A stretch of 64,000 nucleotides of DNA from JAUIAI01 sp041396585 (GCA_041396585.1 JAWKYG010000010.1:124001-188000), one strand, 5' to 3'. Counted from the stretch's first letter, positions 26,916 through 35,932 are shown. Translations and numbers: made by a program. Notes: a model not told the origin generated them from the letters alone.

Positions 26916-28371
26916 TCATTCGTCGTACTGACGTAGCCGGTTATACAAGGTCTTGGCGCTGATGCCGAGCATCTGCGCGCTCTTGTCGCGCGCGCCGTCG
27001 TTGTGCTCGAGGGTGGCCAGAATGAGCGCACGCTCAGCCTGAGCAAGGGTCATGCCGACGAACACCGGTACCGTGGCTCGCGCTGGCGCATGACCCTCAC
27101 CTGCCAGGCCGTTGCTCATGGATTCGGCGGAATCGTCGCCTCTTGCTTCCTGGCCGGAAGCATTGCCGCCGTTGGTTGCGTCCTCGGCGCCGGGAATGCC
27201 GTCCGTGCCGATGGCTTCGCCGTCTGTGAGAATTGCGGCACGATTCACGACATTGCGAAGTTCGCGGACATTGCCCGGCCAGTCGTAGGCAGAAAGTGCT
27301 TCGATCAGCAGGGGTCAATGTGAGCTCCCGATTTTCACGGGCATTCAGCTCTGCGAGAAAGGCCTCGGCGATCAATGCAACGTCTTCGCGCCGCTCTCGC
27401 AAGGGGGCAGCAGAACCTGGAACACATTGAGCCGATAGAACAGATCCTCGCGCAGCTTGCCCTCGGCCACGGCCTGGGGGTCCCGGTTGGTTGCTGCAAC
27501 GATTCGGACATCGGTGCCAGGGTGGTATCCGAACCCACACGATTGAAGACACCGGTTTCCAGCACCCTCAACAGGCGGACCTGCAGCTCAGCCGGCATTT
27601 CGGTGATCTCATCCAGGAACAGCGTGCCGCCGTCTGCCTGCTCGAAGATGCCTCGGTGCTGCTTGATGGCACCCGTGAAGCTGCCCCTTCTCATGCCCGA
27701 ACAGTTCGCTCTCGATGAGCTGCTCGGAGATGGCACCGCAGTTGATGGCCTTGAAGGGCTCGTTTTGGCGGCGGCTCAGACGGTGTATGGCATCGGCCAC
27801 CAGCTCTTTGCCAGTGCCGCTCTCGCCGACCACCAGCACGCTGACCGAGGTCGGGGCCACCTTGCGAATCTGCCGATACATTGCGCATGACATGCGAGGC
27901 TCCGCGCATGCCACAAAGGCCGGCTGCGTCGTCGGTTTCGTCAGGCATCTGGTGCGCGCGCGCCTCGACGGGGGCGGGGCAGCGCCTGCGTCACCTTCCC
28001 TGGCGGGATCATCGGAGGGCCTCAGCGCACGTTCGATCGCACGCTCCAGCAGGGCAATGTTGACCGGTTTGATGAGGGTAATCGCTGGCGCCCAGCCGAA
28101 GAGCCTGAACACTTGTCTCAACCGAGGCGTGGCCAGTGATCAGAATGATCTCGGTGTCGGCGCCGACAGCATTCTCTTCGAAAAGATCGAGTCCCGACCC
28201 GTCTGGCAGTTGCAGATCGAGAAGCACGATATCGGGCTCGTGAACAACCAGCTGCTGACGAGCGTCGGCGAGGTCGCCCGCCAGTGCGCACGCATGTCCG
28301 CGTTCCTCGCAGATCGCGGCCATCATTTCCGCTGAATTGCGATCGTCTTCGACGATCAGAATGCTTGCCAT
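26916..28371 (-). pseudogene. NtrC-type sigma-54-dependent response regulator, five frameshifts as sequenced
   Basis: Enhancer-binding activator of sigma-54 polymerase. Receiver domain: ASILIVEDDRNSAEMM with phospho-acceptor Asp in IVLLDLQLPDGSG. AAA+ domain: Walker A VVGESGTGKELVADAIH, GAFTGA-type loop seen as GSFTGA after repair, Walker B DGGTLFLDEI. C-terminal Fis-like HTH: AQMLGISAKTLYNRLRQYDE. Frame changes lie at about 28077 (extra base), 27685 (extra base), 27516, 27405 (missing base each) and 27308. All three functional parts are preserved in sequence, so a working gene with consensus errors is plausible. It sits next to the rpoN paralogue, its natural partner. No sigma-54 site was seen upstream of it. 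Confidence 0.8.
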
Positions 28372-28506
28372 GAGTGAGCGGGCCAGGGTCGATAAAACTG
28401 CGGCGATTCTGCCGCCCGCTTGCGCGATTGTCCATCAGGGCCGCATCAAGCGCGCCGGAACCGGGGGAAGGAACAAGCCCTCCCCCGATTCTGGTGTGTC
28501 GCGAAC

Positions 28507-28644
28507 TTATCTGTTCTTCTCGGCCGCGCTTTCCAGCTTCTTGCCGCCGGCCTGAATGTCTTCGCCAACACCCTCCATCGTATTACAGGCCGAGATGGCC
28601 AGGCCGGTGACAACCATGGCGAGAAAGAGTTTCAAAATGTTCAT
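28507..28644 (-). CDS. Entericidin A/B family lipoprotein
   Basis: 45-residue precursor from ATG 28644 (AGGAG upstream). Signal NILKLFLAMVVTGLAISAC ends in a lipobox Cys; the mature part NTMEGVGEDIQAGGKKLESA is the entericidin pattern. Entericidins are tiny outer-membrane lipoproteins tied to stationary-phase stress. Probably transcribed with the Pro-rich gene upstream from the sigma-54 promoter at 28968, since none of its own was found. Confidence 0.92.
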   Translation of the reverse strand: MNILKLFLAMVVTGLAISACNTMEGVGEDIQAGGKKLESAAEKNR

Positions 28645-28915
28645 GTGAGCTCCTGGGTGAAATGGCCGGACAGATGTCGGCCGCTGTTGAAAAATGACTG
28701 GCAATCGCACCCGCCCGCGCCCGGATCAGTGGTCGCGGGCGGCCGGGTAGTTCTACCGGGGGGATCGGCGCCGGTACTCCGGGTTCGGGCGCCCCCGGCG
28801 GTGAGGGCGCATCTGACGGTGAGGGCGTATCCGAAGGCGCCGGAACCGGTGGTTCCGGTGTCGGCTTGCCGGGCGCAGGTGCGGGCGATGGCGACGCCGG
28901 GACACACTTGGGCAT
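28583..28915 (-). CDS. Small proline-rich protein
   Basis: ATG 28915 is preceded by GGAGAATGTC and lies 53 bases after a canonical sigma-54 promoter. The protein starts PKCVPASPSPAPAPGKP and continues as Pro/Ser/Ala repeats for about 60 residues. As read, the frame ends at 28583 and overlaps the entericidin gene by about 60 bases. A single-base slip near 28720 would instead end it just before entericidin (TGA at 28641). The true 3' end is therefore uncertain. No known family. Confidence 0.45.
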   Translation of the reverse strand: MPKCVPASPSPAPAPGKPTPEPPVPAPSDTPSPSDAPSPPGAPEPGVPAPIPPVELPGRPRPLIRARAGAIASHFSTAADICPAISPRSSHEHFETLSRHGCHRPGHLGL

Positions 28916-28967
28916 GACATTCTCCTGACCATTTGGACGGCGGTGCCGGCCTCTGCGAATCCCGCCG

Positions 28968-28981
28968 GCAAGGAATGTGCC
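28968..28981 (-). promoter_or_regulatory. Sigma-54 (-24/-12) promoter of the Pro-rich/entericidin unit
   Basis: Minus strand GGCAC-ATTCC-TTGC, an exact match. It is divergent from the rpoN promoter 108 bases away. Confidence 0.82.
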
Positions 28982-29030
28982 CGGTCGGTAAGAATCGCCC
29001 CTGCTTTCTGATCCGATTACCGACGACCGG
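28981..29030. promoter_or_regulatory. Inverted repeat between divergent sigma-54 promoters
   Basis: CCGGTCGGTAA (28981-28991) and TTACCGACGACCGG (29017-29030) are inverted copies differing by a 3-base insertion. This is a candidate enhancer site for the NtrC-type regulator. The same pair was not recognised at the other promoters. Confidence 0.35.
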
Positions 29031-29088
29031 CGAGCGGCCGAGACCGTCAAAGGGGTCAAGGCGCGCGATTGCTGGCTCTTCCGCTTTT

Positions 29089-29102
29089 GGCACAGCGCTT
29101 GC
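29089..29102 (+). promoter_or_regulatory. Sigma-54 (-24/-12) promoter of the rpoN paralogue
   Basis: TGGCAC-AGCGC-TTGCT, a full textbook consensus, 34 bases before the rpoN ATG. It implies that the sigma factor activates its own transcription. Confidence 0.87.
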
Positions 29103-29135
29103 TTATTCCCGGTCATCAGCACGAGGAGAACCGAG

Positions 29136-30602
29136 ATGGCAGGAACAGGGATGATGTTGACGACCAGCCGGCAAACGGCAATGAGTCGACAGATGCAGCG
29201 ATCGCTGGAACAGTTGCAAATGGGCACCTTGGAGCTTTCGCAGGAGATCTCGCGAGCTCTCGCGGCCAATCCGCTGCTGGAATCGGAAGGCCTCGGTGTC
29301 GACGCGCTGGACTGGACCGAAGAGCTGCGCGCCGAGCCTGAAGTGGCGGATATGACGAATCTGCAGGACCAGGAGCGCCGGACGCGCGAGCCGATCGAAT
29401 GGGGTTCGCCGAAATCCGCTCAAAGGAGCGACGGTGATCCGCTGGAATGGATGGCCAATGTCGCCGACGCGAGCAACCTGCGCGATCATCTTGTACGCCA
29501 GGTGGCCGAGACCGCCATGTCGCACGAGGACCGCGTTCTCGTCTGCGCGCTCATAGATTCGCTGGACGAGTCCGGCTATCTCGCCGAACCACTGTCGGAA
29601 CTCGGGGCGGCTTTCGGCCTTGGCGATGATGCGCAGTCACGACTGCAGGTAGCGCTGCGCATGCTGCAATCCATGGACCCGGCCGGCGTTGGTGCTCGTG
29701 ATCTACGCGAGTGCCTGGATCTGCAGCTCCGCCGATTGCCATCGGATGCGCCCGGCCTGGCGTTGGCCAGGCTCATCGTTGCCGATCACCTGGAGCATCT
29801 CGGCGGGCAGCATCGGCGCAATCTCCCGGCCTCGCTGGGCGTTACCTCGGACGAGATCGACGAAGCCCTCGCGCTGATTCGCCGGCTCGACGCAAAGCCG
29901 GGAGTCGGGTTCGACGACAGCCCGGTTCACTATGTCTTGCCTGATCTGGAACTGGTGAGGTCGGATGGCCGGTGGATGGTTCGTGCCACGCGCACTCTGA
30001 TGCCGCGCCTGCACATCAACGAAACTTATGCCGCGGCCATCGCCGATGACAACCAGGCCGACCGCGGTGGTTTGCGAGAAAAGTTGCGTGAGGCCCGTTG
30101 GCTGATCCGTTCCGTGGAGCAGCGCGCGTCCACGATCGAACTGGTGGGCGCCGCCATTGTCGAGCGACAGGCGGGATTCTTCGATCACGGTGACATCGGT
30201 CTCAAGCCGCTGACCCTCGCAGAGATCGCGCAGGCTGTCGGTGTGCACGAGTCGACGGTCTCGCGGGTTGTCAACAACAAGTACCTGGCGACCCCGACCG
30301 GGCTCGTGTCTCTGCGGCGCTTCTTCGGAAGCTCGGTCAGTACGACCGCGGGCCGCGCATGTTCGGCGGCGGCAGTCAAGGCCATGATTCTTCAAATGGT
30401 GGAGCGTGAATCGCCTCAGGAGCCGATGACCGATCATGAGTTGACTGCCCAACTGGCCCGAAAGGGAGTGCGCATCGCGCGCCGCACGGTGAGCAAGTAC
30501 CGCGGTGCGATCGGGGTGGAACCTTACGAAATGAGGCGGATAGCCAGTCGCGGGCGCGTGACGAACGGCGACGGCTCGGGCACGCCACTTGCCCATGGAT
30601 AA
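29136..30602 (+). CDS. rpoN: RNA polymerase sigma-54 factor (probably a second copy)
   Basis: 488 residues, full length. Region I (activator-responsive) has SRQMQRSLEQLQMGTLELSQ and ALAANPLLE. The core-binding middle contains AALRMLQSMDP-like and GVGARDLRECL segments. The HTH that reads the -12 element is AEIAQAVGVHESTVSRVVNN. The RpoN box that reads the -24 element is ARRTVSKYRG (family consensus ARRTVAKYRE). The usual neighbours of the main rpoN (lptB, hpf, ptsN) are absent, so this is inferred to be an accessory paralogue. GAGGAGAACCGAG precedes ATG 29136. It sits at the centre of 13 matching promoters. Intact, unlike its neighbour regulator. Confidence 0.95.
   Translation: MAGTGMMLTTSRQTAMSRQMQRSLEQLQMGTLELSQEISRALAANPLLESEGLGVDALDWTEELRAEPEVADMTNLQDQERRTREPIEWGSPKSAQRSDGDPLEWMANVADASNLRDHLVRQVAETAMSHEDRVLVCALIDSLDESGYLAEPLSELGAAFGLGDDAQSRLQVALRMLQSMDPAGVGARDLRECLDLQLRRLPSDAPGLALARLIVADHLEHLGGQHRRNLPASLGVTSDEIDEALALIRRLDAKPGVGFDDSPVHYVLPDLELVRSDGRWMVRATRTLMPRLHINETYAAAIADDNQADRGGLREKLREARWLIRSVEQRASTIELVGAAIVERQAGFFDHGDIGLKPLTLAEIAQAVGVHESTVSRVVNNKYLATPTGLVSLRRFFGSSVSTTAGRACSAAAVKAMILQMVERESPQEPMTDHELTAQLARKGVRIARRTVSKYRGAIGVEPYEMRRIASRGRVTNGDGSGTPLAHG
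30579..30592 (+). promoter_or_regulatory. Sigma-54 (-24/-12) promoter inside the rpoN 3' end
   Basis: GGCAC-GCCAC-TTGC, an exact match within the last codons of rpoN, 55 bases before the DUF1328 gene. Confidence 0.78.
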
Positions 30603-30646
30603 GTGACCAATGAAGGTCGTCCGACTATCCGATAGGGAGGTGTGAC

Positions 30647-30811
30647 ATGTTCTACTGGGCTGCGATTTTTCTCGTGATTGGTTTGGTGGCCATGCTGTTT
30701 GGCGCCGGTGGTATTGCCGGTGTTTCGATGAACATCGCGTGGATACTGTTCATCATCGGCCTGATTCTCGCTGTTGTGTTCTTCGTGCTCGGTCGTCGGC
30801 CGAAATACTGA
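30647..30811 (+). CDS. DUF1328 (YtjA-like) small membrane protein
   Basis: 54-residue protein with two transmembrane helices: MFYWAAIFLVIGLVAMLFG and NIAWILFIIGLILAVVFFV, linked by the conserved GAGGIAG. This is the DUF1328 family, of unknown function and often stress-induced. GGGAGG lies 8 bases upstream of ATG 30647. Driven by the sigma-54 promoter within rpoN and followed 92 bases later by a second small gene. Confidence 0.93.
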   Translation: MFYWAAIFLVIGLVAMLFGAGGIAGVSMNIAWILFIIGLILAVVFFVLGRRPKY

Positions 30812-30903
30812 CGAATGCACCACAGAGGGAAGCGATGCGACAGTTCCAGGCGTGTCGCGAGAACGAAAGGGTTTTGTCAATTGCAAGCGATCAGGAGCCT
30901 GAG

Positions 30904-31110
30904 ATGAGTGATGACGATCGAACCACGGATGATGGCGTTCAGGGCGAGGGCAATCCAGCCGCCGCTCGACGCTACAACGAGCGAACCAAAGCGTTCATCG
31001 ACAAGGGTAAGGTAGAGCGCGCGATCGAGGAAGCCGCTCCGGCTGATCAGGAAGAGGCACGCCAGCTGCGTCAGGCCGAGAAGGCCGGCCGTTCCCGCGC
31101 CCGTTCATGA
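30904..31110 (+). CDS. Small hydrophilic stress-type protein
   Basis: 68 residues from ATG 30904 (AGGAGCCTGAG upstream). Very acidic start (SDDDRTTDDG), then GEGNPAAARRYNERTKAFI and a helical Ala/Glu/Arg-rich end with a basic tail. The GEGNP-AARRYNE core recurs in small unnamed proteobacterial proteins, usually near stress genes. No function assigned. Likely co-transcribed with the DUF1328 gene. A longer in-frame start at 30739 overlaps that gene and is unlikely. Confidence 0.7.
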   Translation: MSDDDRTTDDGVQGEGNPAAARRYNERTKAFIDKGKVERAIEEAAPADQEEARQLRQAEKAGRSRARS

Positions 31111-31206
31111 GAGGCGACAGTTGCATGAGACCGGCCCGTCAAGGAAGCCGGGAACAAGGGCGCGCGTCTGGGCCTGTCCGTGATCGGACGCCCCGGCGCG
31201 CGCCAG

Positions 31207-31878
31207 TCATTGCCTGAACTCCAGCGCGATCGAGTGAGCGTTGATGGCGCGCACGCGAATCGCCGCATCCGCAAGTGCCCTGCGAGTGCGCCAGCACGAA
31301 AGCAGGTGGCGTGGTCGATCCTTGAGATCGGTGAGGCGAACGCTCGGTGAAAGAGCGAGCAGGGCAGCGTTATCGGCACAGTGGTCCGTCGCGGCCAGGG
31401 CCACGCCGATTGGCGACGCGCCGGCGGAGAGCCCGATTTGCACGCTCAGTGTGCAAGATTCCAGGTATCTCGCCAAGACATGGCAGGCGCTCTGCAGCGC
31501 GTCGTTGAACGTCGCTTCGACGGCCGGGAGCGTGTCGAGGCCGATGAAGATGTCGCCGGTGTCGGTCCCGAGAGCTGCTGCGGCACGCCGCAGGCATTCG
31601 CTCAGATCCTGCAGGCGGTTGGCGCCGCGTTCCAGCCTGTTCGGGCCAGCCAGGCCATCCAGCGAGCGCAACAATTCAGTCTGGTCAGCGATGGCCCGGG
31701 CGATGCCATCTAGTGCCCGGGGCGACACAGCGGCGCTGCGCAGCTCGCTTTGGCGAACGATTTCGAACCAACCGTTCAATGCATTGAGCGGTGAGCGTAG
31801 TTCATGCGCCAGCGCTCTCAGCAGTGCATCGACTTCCTGGTTATCGAGCAGGTCCTCCGACCGAAATCCCCTGGTCAT
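31207..31878 (-). CDS. Histidine-kinase-like protein without a recognisable ATP-binding core
   Basis: 223 residues. A clear HisKA phospho-acceptor motif LLRALAHELRSPLNALNGWF lies near residue 25, followed by a helical dimer region. The C-terminal part should be the ATPase domain, but the N, G1 and G2 boxes are not visible and no frameshift that restores them was found. It may act as a phosphotransfer (HPt-like) or dimerisation partner. The start overlaps the end of the endonuclease-family gene by 4 bases (ATGA), so both come from the sigma-54 promoter at 33098. Confidence 0.7.
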   Translation of the reverse strand: MTRGFRSEDLLDNQEVDALLRALAHELRSPLNALNGWFEIVRQSELRSAAVSPRALDGIARAIADQTELLRSLDGLAGPNRLERGANRLQDLSECLRRAAAALGTDTGDIFIGLDTLPAVEATFNDALQSACHVLARYLESCTLSVQIGLSAGASPIGVALAATDHCADNAALLALSPSVRLTDLKDRPRHLLSCWRTRRALADAAIRVRAINAHSIALEFRQ

Positions 31879-33029
31879 GTGCCGAATTCCAGGGAGCGGG
31901 CGCGCGCCGACTGAAAGACCGTTCGTTGCACGCCGGGTCGATGGACATCGGCCGGATGCACATCAGCATTTTCAATGCTTTCCTCGGCCTCGGCCTGGTC
32001 GCTGTGATCAGCGTCTTCGATTGTCGCCTCTGCGGTGTCTTTGCCGGCCAAAACGAGCTCGACGAAGATCGCGAAGTGATCGGAACCCGGGGTGGGCAGG
32101 CGCTTCATGCGCACCAGCGAGAAGTGGCTGCTGACAAAGACATGATCCAGCGGAAACCGAAAGAATGGCCAGCGTGCATGGAAACTATTGAACATGCCGC
32201 GGCCAATGCGTGGATCCATCAAACCAGAAATCTTGCGGAAAAGCCGGGTGGTGCGCGACCAGGCAACGTCATTCAGGTCGCCGGCAACGATCAGCGGTGC
32301 GTCGCAATCGCGTACTGCCTTCGCCACCACCAGGAGCTCGGCGTCACGCTCGGTCGATTCATCATTCTCGGTCGGGCTCGGGGGCGCCGGATGCAGAAAG
32401 TGCAGGTGGATATCCCGGCCGTCAGACCACGGCGAAATCATCATATGCATCGACGGGATGTCGGACTCGACGAGGAACTGAATCTTCGGGTCGATGAGCG
32501 GCATCTTGGCGAACACGTGCATACCGTAGAGGTTCTCCAACGGGCAGGCAAGCCGGTGTGGGTAATCGTCATGGATCACGCGAAGCTCGCGCTGCCAGCG
32601 CTCGTTCGTTTCCAGTGTGACGACAATGTCCGGGCGGTAGCTGCGAATCGTTGCGATCAGGCCGGGCACGCGTTGGTTGTGCATGAGGACATTGGCGCAC
32701 ATCAGGCGCAGGGTATCACTGGCAGCCGGCATTGCGGCAGAAGGCACCTCACGTCGATGGAGACGGGTGTACGGCCAGATCCACGACAGATGCCAGAGCA
32801 AGCAGGCGCCGGCGAGCACGAGACACGCCTGATTACTTACGGCTCCGGGCCTGATGCCGAAGGCACTCACGACCATGATCAACAGGGCCAGCACCGATGC
32901 CTGGACCCGCGGGAAATCCCACATCCGGATCGCCCAGTGCGGGGCTCGAATGGCCGGAACGACGGTCACGATGACGAGGGCCGCTGTCGAAACGACGATG
33001 AAATGGTCGATCCAGGCTGGCATGATCAC
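31875..33029 (-). CDS. Membrane-anchored endonuclease/exonuclease/phosphatase family protein
   Basis: 384 residues. Three hydrophobic segments in the first 85 residues anchor the protein. The catalytic domain (about 110-345) shows family residues in CANVLMHNQR, TLETNERW, FLHPAPP, AGDLNDVAWS and GSDHFAIFVE. The C-terminal tail is acidic and Ala/Glu/His-rich. The family hydrolyses phosphodiesters of DNA, lipids or small molecules; which one cannot be decided. Likely starts at ATG 33029; first gene of a two-gene unit under a sigma-54-type promoter 69 bases upstream. Confidence 0.82.
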   Translation of the reverse strand: MIMPAWIDHFIVVSTAALVIVTVVPAIRAPHWAIRMWDFPRVQASVLALLIMVVSAFGIRPGAVSNQACLVLAGACLLWHLSWIWPYTRLHRREVPSAAMPAASDTLRLMCANVLMHNQRVPGLIATIRSYRPDIVVTLETNERWQRELRVIHDDYPHRLACPLENLYGMHVFAKMPLIDPKIQFLVESDIPSMHMMISPWSDGRDIHLHFLHPAPPSPTENDESTERDAELLVVAKAVRDCDAPLIVAGDLNDVAWSRTTRLFRKISGLMDPRIGRGMFNSFHARWPFFRFPLDHVFVSSHFSLVRMKRLPTPGSDHFAIFVELVLAGKDTAEATIEDADHSDQAEAEESIENADVHPADVHRPGVQRTVFQSARARSLEFGT

Positions 33030-33097
33030 TCAGGCCTTGTAAGGCTTTGCGAAGTCGGATTGGCGCATCAGGAGGAGGCCACGCTGTGGTTGGGAGG

Positions 33098-33111
33098 GCA
33101 AGCACCATGCC
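33098..33111 (-). promoter_or_regulatory. Sigma-54 (-24/-12) promoter
   Basis: Minus strand GGCAT-GGTGC-TTGC, one base from consensus, upstream of the endonuclease-family/kinase-like pair. Confidence 0.72.
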
Positions 33112-33177
33112 CGCACCGCAACGGGGAGTTCAGGTCGGCTTCTGTGCGACTCGTCAATCCGGTTGGCGCTGCGCGCG

Positions 33178-33191
33178 GGAACGCAAATTGC
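33178..33191 (+). promoter_or_regulatory. Weaker sigma-54-like promoter of the hybrid kinase
   Basis: GGAAC-GCAAA-TTGCT: the invariant GG and GC and the -12 TTGCT are kept, with one mismatch in the -24 part. It diverges from the site at 33098, as at 25.7 kb. Confidence 0.45.
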
Positions 33192-33271
33192 TGGCGCATT
33201 CAGGCAACTGCCTGTTCACATTCGTAGTATTTTGTAACTGACGGCTCAAAGGCCCATGTTCAATCGGAACG

Positions 33272-34790
33272 ATGAAAGACAAGTCGAGCGTCGAATCCCG
33301 CCTGCACGAACTCCTCGAGTGCTCCGAGGATGGCCTGATCCTGCTGGACCTCGCCGATGAGGTCGGGGCTTCGGCGTTGAATGCCCGCGTGGCGTATGTC
33401 AATCCGGCTGCGTGTGCGCTATTGGGTCTCGAATCGGACTGCAACCAGGATGACATACTGGCCAAGCTCGAGCGGAACGTTCGATTCATGGGTTCCGGCG
33501 GATCGATACGGGATCTGTTGCGCAGCGAAGTGCCTTGGTGCGCCGACGTAAGCCTGCCGCACGGTGCGGATGGGCGTCAGGCTTACCGATTGCGGGCGAG
33601 CCCGGTCTTCAATGGCCTGGCAATCATGCTGGACCGACCGTGGTTCAGCGGCGCCGTCCCCGGTCAGGCGGCGGACCCGGATGCCCCGATGGACACCTTG
33701 ATCCACTACCTTGCACACGAACTCCGAACGCCGCTGGCCGGCATCAGCAATGCCCAGTTTATTCTGGGGTCGCTTGCCGCTGACGCTCCACGCGCTGAGC
33801 AGGCGAGAGCGATCGGTGAGCGGCAAAAGCCGGCATCTGGTGCAGGTGCTGGACAATCTTCTGGATGCACACTGGGCGCCGACGTGTCGGGTTTCTGGCC
33901 CGAAGCGCATCGTGTCGGCGCCCTGATCGATGCTTCATTGACAGGAGCCTCACATGAGCTGGATCACCGCCAGATCCGGGTCAGCTTGAGCCAACTGAAT
34001 CGCCGTGCGTACGCAGCGGAGACCAGGTGCGCCTGGCGCGTCTGTTCGGCCTGATGCCATGCGCTTTCTGGCCGCTGGTACCGGGCGGTGCGCGGTGGTA
34101 TTGACACTCCGTGCGGTCGCTGCCCGGGTATTCATCGATCTTAGATTTTCGGGCGTGGCGCTGAGTGCGTCTTCACTGGCGCGACTGCGCGCGCTCCTGA
34201 GCGACGGCGCCAGCAGTGTGCCGAATCTTTCAGTCAATGGGCCGGGTATCGAAAGCTGCCTGATGCAACAGGTGTCTGCGCGCGCACGGCGGCGCGGCAT
34301 GCCGATGCTGATCGATGCGGCATCAGGCAAGCCAGACGATCGCCTGACTCCCTGGCTGTGCGGCCGAATCGCAGACGGCGACGATCGTCGCGGATCGCGA
34401 GCGAGACGCCGGCGAGCGAACCCTTGCCCGGCGGCTGTCCATACTCGTGGTCGAGGACGACGATGATGCGCGTGATAGTTTGATGATCCTGGGGATGAAT
34501 GGCCATGGGTGCATGGGAGCGCAATCCGTGGCCTCGGCGATTACTACGTTTCAGAGAGAGCGACCGCAGGTGATCATCCTCGACCTCGCTTTGCCGGACG
34601 GCAACGGCCTGGAAGTCGCACGTCGCATCCGCGAGATGCCGGGCGGCGCCGAACGCCGTGCTGATTGCCTTGAGCGGGTTCGGCAGGCCGGGTGATATCA
34701 CGGCCAGTCTGGCCGCAGGCATCGACTGCCATCTGACCAAGCCGGCTACCGTTGCCGTTATTCGACGCCATCGAGCAGTGCCGACGCTAA
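33272..34790 (+). pseudogene. PAS-histidine kinase-receiver hybrid, at least six frameshifts as sequenced
   Basis: PAS-like sensor (RLHELLECSEDGLILLDLAD, VAYVNPAACALLGLE), then H-box LIHYLAHELRTPLAGISNAQ. A degraded ATPase-like region is spread over three frames (SRHLVQVLDNLLDAHW; AMRFLAAGTGRCAVVL; GIESCLMQQVSARARRRGMP). A C-terminal receiver follows: SILVVEDDDDARDSLMIL, VIILDLALPDGNG (Asp acceptor), LIALSGFGRPGDITASLA, HLTKPATVAV. Breaks near 33826, 33870, 34019, 34050, 34648 and 34760. The ATPase section lacks clear G boxes even after repair, so unlike its neighbours this gene may be truly decayed. It ends tail to tail with the LEA-like gene. Confidence 0.65.
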
Positions 34791-35876
34791 CCGTGCCTGA
34801 TCCGGTGTGAATCGGAGCGCAGGTAGCGCGCTCCGGTACCTTTCACTTCTCACCAGAGCCTTCTCGGTCGCTTCCGATTGCCACATGTTTGTGGTCACGT
34901 CGACAACTTCCTGGCCTGGCCGGTGCCGGGGTCGATCGTGCACTTCGAAGCTCTTCTTTGCCTTGACGATCTCGAACTCCAGATAGTCGGGCTCGCGGTC
35001 GTTGATCGAGGTAACCATATAGCCTTCACGCTGCAGCGCACCTGTGAAGTCTTTCACCGTCATGCCGGTGGTGAGCATGCGCTCGAGGCGCTCCTTTTCC
35101 TGCGACCAGTCTTTGACGTGGGTCCGATCACTGTAGGCAGCGCCCCGGTCTTTGTCGAACATCACGCCGGACGGTCGATAGTTCTTGTCCTCCATGGCGC
35201 GCTCCGTGGACTCGGCCCGCCATAGGTTGGAGGCGACATCGATCGAGCTTGCGCGGGGCGCGCCATCGTCGAAGTCCAACTGCACCTCGTAGCTGTGATC
35301 GCCTTTGACAATCTCGTATTCCAGTTCGTCACGGTCGTTCTTGTTGATCGACGTGATCATATAGCCGGCCTTTTCGATTGCCGCGCGATATCCGTCCCGG
35401 GTGCTGACGGTCTTGAGCTGCTCCTCCAGCCGGTCTTTCTCATCCGTGTAGCGATCCAGATGCTTTCGCTCGCTCCAGTCGGCGAATTTGTCCGCGGCCT
35501 GACCGGCTGCCTGCTCGGTCTTGTTCGCCATGGACTGTGCGCCTTGCTTGACATCCCGGGCGGCTTCCACGGTCGCCTGCTTGGCGTCCCTGGCCGTTTC
35601 CATGGTGGCCTGCTTCGCATCCTTGGCAGTCTCGACGGTGGCCTGCTTGGCGTCGCGCGCGGTTTCCATGGTGGCCTGCTTCGCATCACGGGCGGTGCTC
35701 GTCACAGCCTGTTTGCCGTCATGCATCATCTCCTTGGATTTCTGCATGCCATCGGTCGCGGTCTGCTTGGCCGGTGCTGTCGACTCGTTGCCGGTCGCGG
35801 TCGCGCTGCTCGTTGCAAAGGCAGCGGCGATGGCGGCCGCGCAGGCGAGTTGTTTCATGGTTTTGGTGTTCGTCAT
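34758..35876 (-). CDS. Exported LEA-like repeat protein with two copies of an uncharacterised domain
   Basis: 372 residues as read. ATG 35876 has AAGGAGAGCTAA upstream. Signal peptide to about residue 28; residues 55-109 are five tandem 11-residue repeats of the type KQATMETARDA, as in group 3 LEA desiccation proteins. Two related domains of about 90 residues follow (about 145-230 and 260-340), each with GYM(I/V)TSIN, E(Y/F)EIVK and a Trp in NLWRAES / NMWQSEA. The same domain occurs in the 42657 gene. The last 29 residues look out of frame: one more G near 34853 would end the protein as TEKALGEK at 34843, like its paralogue. Sigma-54 promoter 57 bases upstream. Confidence 0.75.
   Translation of the reverse strand: MTNTKTMKQLACAAAIAAAFATSSATATGNESTAPAKQTATDGMQKSKEMMHDGKQAVTSTARDAKQATMETARDAKQATVETAKDAKQATMETARDAKQATVEAARDVKQGAQSMANKTEQAAGQAADKFADWSERKHLDRYTDEKDRLEEQLKTVSTRDGYRAAIEKAGYMITSINKNDRDELEYEIVKGDHSYEVQLDFDDGAPRASSIDVASNLWRAESTERAMEDKNYRPSGVMFDKDRGAAYSDRTHVKDWSQEKERLERMLTTGMTVKDFTGALQREGYMVTSINDREPDYLEFEIVKAKKSFEVHDRPRHRPGQEVVDVTTNMWQSEATEKALVRSERYRSALPALRFTPDQARLASALLDGVE
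35550..35714 (-). repeat. Five tandem 33-base coding repeats (11-residue LEA-type units)
   Basis: Encodes residues 55-109 of the LEA-like protein; units vary only at M/V, T/A, R/K and A/V positions. Such arrays can gain or lose units by slippage. Confidence 0.8.
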
Positions 35877-35932
35877 TTAGCTCTCCTTTTGTTCAGCTGA
35901 TGCGGGCCGATCGACCCGACATCAGCAGGGGA

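Noticed and set aside
28642..28720. Sigma-54 site for the entericidin gene itself
   Set aside because: GGGTGCGATTGCC upstream has the wrong GG-to-GC spacing; co-transcription from 28968 is simpler.
35550..35714. CRISPR array
   Set aside because: The 33-base repeats are contiguous, without spacers, and encode an in-frame 11-residue protein repeat.
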